Part shown: one piece after another, positions 1 to 6,185 of the stretch | How the letters are laid out: each line of letters begins with the position of its first letter | Numbering within the stretch: position 1 is the stretch's first letter | Origin: Cytophagales bacterium | GTDB lineage: Bacteria > Bacteroidota > Bacteroidia > Cytophagales > Spirosomataceae | Assembly (NCBI GenBank): GCA_013205605.1 | Contig: JABMMK010000390.1 | Coordinates: forward strand, 1 to 8,740 | Reading direction: 5' to 3' | Length of the DNA: 8,740 nt | Position numbers and translations under genes: made by a program | Notes under the pieces: generated by a model | Told to the model about the DNA's origin: nothing | The model's database searches: none | Seen by the model: only the letters and a program-made list of their open reading frames with translations

Positions 1-1722
1 ATATTCACCTTGCGCTCCCGAATTTGGTTGCATCGACATGGCCGCGAAACGGGTAATTTCACATAACCAATCGTTTAATTCCATGATTAATCGTTGGTAC
101 CCGCGCGTCTGATCCCCCGGCGCAAATGGATGAATTTTTCCGAGTTCAGGCCAAGTCACAGGAATCATTTCAGTCGTCGCATTTAATTTCATCGTACATG
201 AACCTAATGAAATCATGGAATGTACCATCGATAAATCTTTGGATTCTAATGACTTTAAATAACGCAACATCCCATGTTCAGAATGGTATTTATGAAACAC
301 TTCGTGTGTCAAGAAAGAGCTTTTACGAGTTAAGGAAGCAGGAATTTGCCAAGCAACTGTTAATTCATCCCCTCCAATGCCATGGTTTTTTGCTCTTTGG
401 AAAAAGGCTAAAATAGCAACCACATCATCTTCAGAATTAGTTTCGTCGAGGTTGATGCTCAATTTACTCGGGTCATTTTTAAAGTACCTGAAATTTCGTT
501 GGGCTTCCTCTGCATATGCTCTAATTTCTTCCGTTAAATCTCCTGTTTGAACAGTTAAGGTGTCAAAATGCTGTGTGTTCTCTAAAGTGAAGCCTAATTT
601 TTTAAGTCCAGCGGCCAATAATTCCGTTAATCCATAAATTTTTCCAGCAATATTCTTTAATCCTTCGGGTCCATGGTAAATGGCGTAGGCCGCTGCCATG
701 ATGGATAAAAGTACTTGGGCCGTACAAATATTGGACGTAGCTTTTTCTCTACGGATATGTTGTTCACGCGTTTGCAAGGCCATTCTCAAGGCACGATTTC
801 CTTCTGAATCTACGGAAACGCCAATGATCCTTCCTGGTATACTTCTTTTATATTTTTCTTTTGTGGCAAAAAAAGCGGCATGCGGTCCACCAAATCCCAT
901 CGGAACTCCAAATCGTTGGGAACAACCCACTACGACATCCGCGCCCCATTCTCCCGGAGGAGTTAATAAAGTTAATGCGAGTAAATCCGCTGCCACAACC
1001 ACTTGGACATCGTTTTCTTTTGCCGCATCCACTAAATTTTTATAATCAAAAACTTCGCCATTGGCCGCTGGGTATTGCAACAACATTCCAAAAAATTTCA
1101 AATCTGTTACATCGACCGATTGGTGATCGCCCACGATAATTTCTATGCCGATAGGTTCGGCACGTGTTTTTAATAAGTCAATCGTTTGAGGTAAACAAAG
1201 GGAAGAAACAAAAAATGCATCGCCCTTATCCGCTGATTTTTGACCAAACAACATCGTCATCGCTTCTGCCGCGGCAGTTCCTTCGTCCAACAAAGAGGCA
1301 TTGGCTAATTCCATGCCGGTTAGGTCGATGATCAATGTTTGGTAATTTAATAACATCTCCAATCTCCCCTGAGCAATTTCTGCTTGGTACGGTGTGTAAG
1401 CCGTGTACCAAGCCGGATTTTCTAAAATATTCCTTAAAACAACCGTGGGGGTAATCGTGTCATAATAACCTAAACCTATATGACTTTTAAATATTTTATT
1501 TTGTCCCATGATTTGTTTAAAATCTCTTAAAAACTCAAACTCAGTTTTTGGATTTGGTAAACGTAATTCGCGTTCCAATCGGATTTTAGAGGGGACAGTT
1601 TGATCGATGAGTGTCGCAAGGCTATCGACCCCAATGGTCTTTAACATGGCATTTACATCTTCTTGATTTGAATTATTATGTCTCAATGAAAAATCTTCTC
1701 GGTATTTGAAATTTGGGTGCAT
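1..1722 (-). CDS. gcvP: Glycine dehydrogenase (decarboxylating), P-protein of the glycine cleavage system; 3' part missing
   Basis: This is the N-terminal 574 codons of the PLP-dependent P-protein, which decarboxylates glycine and passes the aminomethyl group to the lipoyl arm of H-protein (GcvH). The family is about 950 residues, so roughly 60% is present and the gene continues past the left edge. The PLP-binding lysine lies in the missing part. The frame is open from ATG at 1722. The N terminus reads FSLRHNN then AMLKTIGVDSLATLIDQT, matching the usual start. Further family blocks are LGYYDTITPTVVLRNILENP, TPYQAEIAQGRLE, TGMELANASLLDEGTAAAEAM, GFGGPHAAFFATK, and GSCTMKLNATTEMIPVTWPE followed by IHPFAP and QPNSGAQGEY at the edge. 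It is a single-chain P-protein, because the N-terminal and C-terminal halves appear fused (the sequence passes through the usual split point). No other gcv gene adjoins it upstream, where a divergent peptidase lies. Two departures from the family are RHNNSN in place of RHIGP, and Arg558 where Gly is usual. The assignment is very secure. Confidence 0.97.
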   Translation of the reverse strand, partial: MHPNFKYREDFSLRHNNSNQEDVNAMLKTIGVDSLATLIDQTVPSKIRLERELRLPNPKTEFEFLRDFKQIMGQNKIFKSHIGLGYYDTITPTVVLRNILENPAWYTAYTPYQAEIAQGRLEMLLNYQTLIIDLTGMELANASLLDEGTAAAEAMTMLFGQKSADKGDAFFVSSLCLPQTIDLLKTRAEPIGIEIIVGDHQSVDVTDLKFFGMLLQYPAANGEVFDYKNLVDAAKENDVQVVVAADLLALTLLTPPGEWGADVVVGCSQRFGVPMGFGGPHAAFFATKEKYKRSIPGRIIGVSVDSEGNRALRMALQTREQHIRREKATSNICTAQVLLSIMAAAYAIYHGPEGLKNIAGKIYGLTELLAAGLKKLGFTLENTQHFDTLTVQTGDLTEEIRAYAEEAQRNFRYFKNDPSKLSINLDETNSEDDVVAILAFFQRAKNHGIGGDELTVAWQIPASLTRKSSFLTHEVFHKYHSEHGMLRYLKSLESKDLSMVHSMISLGSCTMKLNATTEMIPVTWPELGKIHPFAPGDQTRGYQRLIMELNDWLCEITRFAAMSMQPNSGAQGEY

Positions 1723-1755
1723 AGTTGAAAGCAGAAATTTTGTTGAAAAACTTGA

Positions 1756-1790
1756 CAAAAATAATCTTTTTTTAGCGATTTATTTTTCAA
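1756..1790 (-). promoter_or_regulatory. Candidate Bacteroidota-type promoter of gcvP
   Basis: On the minus strand TATTTTTG (1763-1756) is an exact match to the Bacteroidota -7 consensus TAnnTTTG. A TTG within CAATTGA (1790-1788) lies 24 bases upstream, one more than the spacing of about 17-23 usually quoted for this promoter class. Transcription would start near 1750, giving a leader of about 28 bases before the gcvP ATG. It is a pattern match only, and the region is A+T-rich, which raises the chance of coincidence. Confidence 0.5.
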
Positions 1791-1825
1791 TTGTTAACTT
1801 CGCCTTTCCAAAAATGTTTTATAAA

Positions 1826-3424
1826 ATGAAAAAATCAACAATCTATTTATTAGCCCTAATTTTAGTGGCTAAATTAATTCCAACAAATGTGTTGGCCCAA
1901 GGAAATCCAGTACCCTTTGCATATAATATCAAGGCTGAAGATTTAAAAAAACACTTGACATTTTTAGCTTCTGATAGCTTAAAAGGTCGAAATACAGGTT
2001 CAGCCGAACAAAAAGTGGCAGCGAATTATATTGCTGATCATTTTAAGAAAGTAGGTTTAGCACCTGTAAAAGGAAGTTATTTCCAAAAAGTAGGGTTGGC
2101 GAATCGTTCGTGGTCCAATGTTTCATTTTCTTCTCGTGGAAAAAATTATGAATACATGAACCAATTTATGGCCACGGCTTTAACTCCTGTGGTTGCCAAT
2201 ACAAAACTACCCGTTGTTTTTGCTGGCTTTGGAGTTGAGCAAGGAGCTTACACTGATTTTAGCCGATTAAAAGCTAAAGGATCTGTAGTGATCGCATTTG
2301 AAGGGGAGGCTAAAGATGAATCTGGAAATTATGTTCTTTCAGGCACGAAGGATCCTTCTATTTTTGGCAAAGGAGATGGCTGGAAAGAAAAATTAAAGAG
2401 ATCCCAGGCTGCAGGCGCCAAAGGACTTATCTTAATTTCAAGTAAGTCTGAAAAAGATTTTGGTAATGAGATGCGTCAAAGACAAATTATGATGCAGCGA
2501 TATGGTAGTGAGCGAATGGTTTTTACGGATGAAGTGCCTGCTGCGAATGAAGCACCTGTTTTAATGGTTTCTTCCGTGGTTGCCGCTGAAATTTTAGGAA
2601 TATCTGAAGCTGATTTATTAGCTTTTAAATCGGATTTGGTACGCCAGAAAAAATCGTTAACCTCAAAATTTAAGCCAGCGCCTATTAATTTGACCATTGA
2701 AAGAACTGAAAAGCCGATAGACACGTATAATGTGGTAGGTTTTTTAGAGGGCACGGATAAAAAAGAGGAGGTCATCGTTATTACTGCTCACTATGATCAT
2801 ATTGGCGTTTCGGCCGATGGAAAAATTAACAATGGTGCGAATGATGATGGTTCAGGTACCGTAACGGTGATGCAGGTAGCGGAGGCTTTTGGTCGGGCTG
2901 CAGCAGCAGGAAATAAACCTCGTCGGAGCATTTTATTTATGACGGTGACGGGGGAAGAAAAGGGATTGTTGGGTTCTGAATATTACTCCAATCACCCTTT
3001 GTTCCCATTGGAAAATACGGTTTGTGATTTAAATATCGATATGACGGGTCGCCGAGATGAAGGGCATGAAGGAAAGCCTGATTATATTTATGTGATCGGT
3101 TCAGATAAATTGTCTTCCCAACTACATGACGTGCTTTTGGAGCAAAATAAAAAACACATGGGATTGGATTTAGATTTCACATTCAATGATCCCAATGACC
3201 CAAATCGTTTTTATTACCGTTCAGACCACTACAATTTCGCAAAGAAAAAAATACCGGTAGCGTTTTTCTTTAACGGGGTTCATGAGGATTATCATCAGCC
3301 AACGGACGATGTGGAAAAAATTGATTTTGACCAAGTGCAGAAAATAGGCCGATTGGTATTTTATATGGCTTGGGACATCACGAATCGCAATGAACGTTTA
3401 AAGGTAGATTCAAATAAACCTTAA
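1826..3424 (+). CDS. Secreted M28-family zinc metallopeptidase with PA domain
   Basis: A 532-residue exported peptidase, probably an aminopeptidase that releases amino acids from peptides in the periplasm or outside the cell. Residues 1-24 form a Sec signal peptide (MKKSTIYLLALILV, then NVLA|Q). A PA (protease-associated) insert covers about residues 125-260, with PVVFAGFGV and GAKGLILIS. The M28 catalytic domain follows from about 300. The co-catalytic zinc site is complete: His322 in AHYDH, Asp340 in GANDDGSG, Glu377-Glu378 in TGEEKGLLGS (general base then ligand), Asp405 in NIDMTG and His490 in EDYHQPTDD. The frame is open back to an ATG at 1706, but that start overlaps gcvP and would bury the signal peptide; the ATG at 1826 places the signal peptide correctly. 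ATG 1814 is a less likely alternative. It is transcribed alone, divergent from gcvP and ended by a strong terminator. Peptide specificity cannot be read from the sequence. Confidence 0.93.
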   Translation: MKKSTIYLLALILVAKLIPTNVLAQGNPVPFAYNIKAEDLKKHLTFLASDSLKGRNTGSAEQKVAANYIADHFKKVGLAPVKGSYFQKVGLANRSWSNVSFSSRGKNYEYMNQFMATALTPVVANTKLPVVFAGFGVEQGAYTDFSRLKAKGSVVIAFEGEAKDESGNYVLSGTKDPSIFGKGDGWKEKLKRSQAAGAKGLILISSKSEKDFGNEMRQRQIMMQRYGSERMVFTDEVPAANEAPVLMVSSVVAAEILGISEADLLAFKSDLVRQKKSLTSKFKPAPINLTIERTEKPIDTYNVVGFLEGTDKKEEVIVITAHYDHIGVSADGKINNGANDDGSGTVTVMQVAEAFGRAAAAGNKPRRSILFMTVTGEEKGLLGSEYYSNHPLFPLENTVCDLNIDMTGRRDEGHEGKPDYIYVIGSDKLSSQLHDVLLEQNKKHMGLDLDFTFNDPNDPNRFYYRSDHYNFAKKKIPVAFFFNGVHEDYHQPTDDVEKIDFDQVQKIGRLVFYMAWDITNRNERLKVDSNKP

Positions 3425-3444
3425 ATATTTTCGATTTTAAATGG

Positions 3445-3483
3445 ATAGCGTTTGATGAGAAATTGGTCAAACGCTATTTTTTT
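3445..3483 (+). terminator. Rho-independent terminator of the M28 peptidase gene
   Basis: ATAGCGTTTGA (3445-3455) pairs perfectly with TCAAACGCTAT (3467-3477), giving an 11-bp stem with an 11-base loop, followed by a run of T to 3483. It begins 20 bases after the peptidase stop codon. The 3' arm runs into the end of the convergent DUF4954 gene and includes its stop codon (3476-3474). On the minus strand the stem is not followed by a T run, so it should work mainly for the plus-strand gene. Confidence 0.88.
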
Positions 3484-5663
3484 ATGCTCGACATTAATTC
3501 TTTTATTTTCGCATGGAAGGCTTTAGATTTTTCTTTTGCATCCGAGATAAATTCATTTTCAAGAATGGATCCAATCACCTTTTCCATTTCTTTTTCATTG
3601 CCAAACATCGCTAGTCGGAAAGGATCGTTAAAATCTTTTGCCCTAGAATTTTCTATTCCAGCGGTTAAAAAATCCGACATTTCTATCGCTTTTTCAAGCC
3701 AATTTTCCATAAATACGGGGTTGTTTATGGGCTCGTCGATCACTTGCATGAATCCGTTTAGGGCATTTTCAAATTTTTGATCATAGTAAAGTGACGCTTG
3801 TTTTTCATACACCTCATGCACCTGAGACCAGCGATTTATTTGCCCCGATTTAATGTTATTTTTCAAATCGGATACAACTCCAGCCGGGATAATTTGACCC
3901 CCTATGTTATCCCATTTTTGTATTGCTGTAGCATTTGCAAGGGTAATATTTAAAAGGTTTAGGGGTGCTTTATCTGGATTTCTCTCCATGGTTGCCAGCC
4001 ATTCTTTAGCTGCATGGTAGAATAATAAATCATTGAAAATTTGATAGGCTCGGTGGCATTTGGCAACCCTTGTTTTTCGTTTTGAATTTTCAATATTCTC
4101 CACGTAAATAGGCAAAGGATTGTTGGCGTTTTTAGGATTTAATAGCCAAGATTTCCCTAAGGCCATGGATTTTTCTTTGGAGAGTTTAGGCTCCAACGTA
4201 TTTCCCACCCAAAATTCCATCAGTTTAATTCCTTCTAAAATTTCAGAAACCGTATCTGGTGCTAAGAAGTCGTATTCTAGCAACATATTTTTGTCGGTGC
4301 GCACATCTCTTTTGTCGAATTTCCATGCATTTCTAGCTAATGCATACATATTGTATTGAAACCAATATCCGGCAATAATTAATAATCCTCCGGTGGCCTC
4401 ATCGTTGCCCAACAAAGAAAAGGGCATGGGATTGTGGATTTCAGCAGGGTAATTTCCCTTTGAGATTAAGTTGAAAGATGCGAATTTGGAGTTATGCTTT
4501 AGCGCAACGGCCAAGCCTGGCCAAAATCCTCGGCCCGCTTGCAATTCACCATCGGCTCCCCTCGAATTATGGTTGGATCCCAGCGTGGCACCGGCCGCCA
4601 TATTGCTTTGACCTTTGACTACAGATGCACATAAAAATGAATTGTTGTGATGCTGCTCATGCGCTGGAAAAATTAAGGAGTTTAACACTTCGCAACATGA
4701 AATAGTGGAGTTGCTCCCTAGGAATGAATTGATTAATCGGGCTCCATATTTCAACTGTGAATGCGCTTCTAATATAAATCGCACGGCTTTGACGCCATAA
4801 AAAATGCGGCAACCTTCATGAATGATTCCATTGACAATTTCACAGCCTTCGCCAATTTGTGTGGAGGCATGCGGAAAAGATAAAATAGTTAGGTTCTTTA
4901 ATTTATTGGCCCCTTTGATGTAGGTGTCGGAACCCATGTTGACGTCTTTAATGATGCCCGTATTTTTTATCACCGTGCGGTCGCCAATTTGTCCATAGAA
5001 ACCACGCTCGCTTGAAAATTCAGCTTTTGTCATCTCAAAATACTTCTGCTGCAAAGCGGAATCTTCTCGATCTTGCATCCATAAATAGGCGTCTGCTGGG
5101 CGCATGCCAACAAACGGCACCACTTTTCTACCTCCATTTTCATTGCCTAATTCCAGCCAAATTCGAATGCGTTCATCTTCTCCATCCTTTACAATTCCAT
5201 TGCCAAACTTGGCCGTAGACGTAGTCGCCAATTCATTCACTTGAAGAATCATGACTTCGTTGCCCATTTGATAATGCGAAAGTAGGTTCACTCGGTCTAT
5301 GGCTATATTGTCTCCAAAATCACACGAAATCAAGGTGCTATTGTACAGACCTACGGGCATTCGAAGGTTTTTGAATTCGAGGTAGCAACTTTCTAAAATA
5401 CCGATTCGATTAATGCCAAAAAATCGGCAGTTTTTAACCAAATAGGGATTAAATCCTTCTTTTACATGGATATCTTTCCAGCTTTCGGCTTGATTTAAAT
5501 TGGCCTCTAATATTTCGATTTCTCTTTCTGTTAAGGCTCGAAATTCAAGGGTATTTATATTTTTTAGCCGATGGTCAAACTCGGATTGCCCATTTTTTAA
5601 AAATTCAGTAGGGACAAAATTATATCCCAGATCGGTTAATGGCTTTTTATCTATTCGATTCAT
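3474..5663 (-). CDS. DUF4954 family protein (predicted left-handed beta-helix plus helical C-terminal region)
   Basis: A 729-residue protein that I recognise as the DUF4954 family, common in Bacteroidota and of unknown function. It has no signal peptide or membrane segment, so it is probably cytoplasmic. Residues about 70-360 have the irregular hexapeptide rhythm of a left-handed parallel beta-helix, as in nucleotidyl- and acyltransferases, for example VKNCRFFGINRIGILESC, IGDRTVIKNTGIIKDVNMG and IGEGCEIVNGIIHEGCRI. A His-rich turn (AHEQHHNNSFLC, 334-345) is followed by the best conserved-looking block, GATLGSNHNSRGADGEL (358-374). Residues about 400-729 look largely alpha-helical, which fits the separate C-terminal domain of this family (DUF6819, from memory). 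The start codon overlaps the stop of the upstream VOC gene as ATGA, so the two are one transcription unit and probably translationally coupled. The stop codon lies inside the terminator stem of the convergent peptidase gene. A sugar- or acyl-transfer role would be an analogy from the fold only. Confidence 0.88.
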   Translation of the reverse strand: MNRIDKKPLTDLGYNFVPTEFLKNGQSEFDHRLKNINTLEFRALTEREIEILEANLNQAESWKDIHVKEGFNPYLVKNCRFFGINRIGILESCYLEFKNLRMPVGLYNSTLISCDFGDNIAIDRVNLLSHYQMGNEVMILQVNELATTSTAKFGNGIVKDGEDERIRIWLELGNENGGRKVVPFVGMRPADAYLWMQDREDSALQQKYFEMTKAEFSSERGFYGQIGDRTVIKNTGIIKDVNMGSDTYIKGANKLKNLTILSFPHASTQIGEGCEIVNGIIHEGCRIFYGVKAVRFILEAHSQLKYGARLINSFLGSNSTISCCEVLNSLIFPAHEQHHNNSFLCASVVKGQSNMAAGATLGSNHNSRGADGELQAGRGFWPGLAVALKHNSKFASFNLISKGNYPAEIHNPMPFSLLGNDEATGGLLIIAGYWFQYNMYALARNAWKFDKRDVRTDKNMLLEYDFLAPDTVSEILEGIKLMEFWVGNTLEPKLSKEKSMALGKSWLLNPKNANNPLPIYVENIENSKRKTRVAKCHRAYQIFNDLLFYHAAKEWLATMERNPDKAPLNLLNITLANATAIQKWDNIGGQIIPAGVVSDLKNNIKSGQINRWSQVHEVYEKQASLYYDQKFENALNGFMQVIDEPINNPVFMENWLEKAIEMSDFLTAGIENSRAKDFNDPFRLAMFGNEKEMEKVIGSILENEFISDAKEKSKAFHAKIKELMSSIKK
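5660..5663 (-). promoter_or_regulatory. ATGA stop/start overlap coupling the VOC and DUF4954 genes
   Basis: On the minus strand ATGA serves as both the DUF4954 start codon (ATG, 5663-5661) and the VOC stop codon (TGA, 5662-5660). There is no clear Shine-Dalgarno site before the second gene. This suggests that ribosomes ending the first gene reinitiate on the second, keeping the two products in proportion. Confidence 0.8.
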
Positions 5664-6055
5664 ATTTCATAAAATTCAATGGGTAAATCATCAGGGTCAG
5701 CGATGAAAGTAAATTTTTTACCCGTGAATTCATCGATGCGGATGGGTTCTGAGTCGATGTTTACGGTGGCCAATTGGCGCACCGTTTCTTCCATATTTTT
5801 TACTTGGAATGCCAAATGCCTTAATCCACAAGCTTCAGGCCGGGAAGGTCTCGTGGGTGGATTTGGAAATGAAAACAGTTCGATGATGTAATGTTCGCCG
5901 AGTGCCAAATCTAATTTATAGGAATCTCTGGCTTCCCGGTACACTTCACGGACTATGCTAAGGCCTAATTTTTCGGTATAGAATGTTTTTGAAATAGCAT
6001 AGTCACTGCAAATAATGGCAATGTGGTGCACGGAGCTTATTCCTAAATTTATCAT
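5660..6055 (-). CDS. VOC superfamily (glyoxalase I-like, YaeR/SMU.1112c type) protein
   Basis: A 131-residue single-domain metalloprotein of the vicinal oxygen chelate superfamily, built of two beta-alpha-beta-beta-beta modules (about 7-62 and 77-131). The four expected metal ligands can be placed at His11 (VHHIAI), Glu59 (YIIELF), His80 (GLRHLAF) and Glu127 (PIEFYE). FYTEKLGL, ARDSYKLDLAL and the linker PTRPSRPEACGLRHLAF are typical of the YaeR/SMU.1112c subgroup, often annotated as lactoylglutathione lyase. Glyoxalase activity is not proven for that subgroup, and many Bacteroidota lack glutathione, so the substrate remains open. It is cytoplasmic, with no signal peptide. It is the first gene of a unit with DUF4954, overlapping it by four bases. 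A 130-base gap separates it from the sulfatase gene upstream and holds a promoter candidate, so it probably has its own transcription start. Confidence 0.9.
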   Translation of the reverse strand: MINLGISSVHHIAIICSDYAISKTFYTEKLGLSIVREVYREARDSYKLDLALGEHYIIELFSFPNPPTRPSRPEACGLRHLAFQVKNMEETVRQLATVNIDSEPIRIDEFTGKKFTFIADPDDLPIEFYEI

Positions 6056-6141
6056 GAAGATTGATTGTTGTCTGCAAAAAAATCTAAAGGCTCGTGCTTA
6101 TATCACGATGGGTTTTCAAACGAGTTTTTGGCAGATTGTTT

Positions 6142-6173
6142 CGGCAAAAATACGTAAAATATTGCCGTTTTTT
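6142..6173. terminator. Hairpin with T tract between sulfatase and VOC genes; possible terminator
   Basis: CGGCAA (6142-6147) pairs with TTGCCG (6162-6167) across a 14-base A+T-rich loop, followed on the plus strand by six T (6168-6173). It has the form of a plus-strand terminator, but no plus-strand gene lies upstream of it. On the minus strand it sits about 20 bases after the sulfatase stop codon, where a terminator is expected, but there the U tract precedes the stem as A bases and is not downstream. It could be an inefficient end for the sulfatase unit, or a regulatory structure over the adjoining promoter candidate. Confidence 0.35.
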
Positions 6174-6179
6174 GATCAA
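6145..6179 (-). promoter_or_regulatory. Candidate promoter of the VOC-DUF4954 unit
   Basis: On the minus strand TATTTTTG (6152-6145) matches the Bacteroidota -7 consensus TAnnTTTG exactly, and a TTG within CAATTGA (6179-6177) lies 24 bases upstream. The predicted start near 6138 leaves a leader of about 80 bases before the VOC ATG. A second, imperfect -7 candidate, TAGATTTT (6086-6079), lies closer to the gene. The main candidate overlaps a hairpin (6142-6167). Confidence 0.45.
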
Positions 6180-6185
6180 TTGAAA

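Noticed and set aside
698..1139. Two overlapping plus-strand reading frames of 115 and 92 codons
   Set aside because: They lie antisense to gcvP, whose frame is fully open with clear family motifs; their sequences have low-complexity Ser/Pro/Arg composition and no family features.
1781..1802. Imperfect TAnnTTTG matches (1781-1788 and 1795-1802) as a plus-strand promoter for the M28 gene
   Set aside because: Each has one mismatch and no TTG at a fitting distance upstream; such matches are expected by chance in A+T-rich DNA.
1706..1825. A 40-residue N-terminal extension of the M28 peptidase from ATG 1706
   Set aside because: It overlaps the start of gcvP, crosses the divergent promoter region, and places the signal peptide 40 residues inside the protein.
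6092..6108. 5-bp inverted repeat TCGTG/CACGA in the predicted VOC leader
   Set aside because: The stem is too short and isolated to support a riboswitch or other structured leader.
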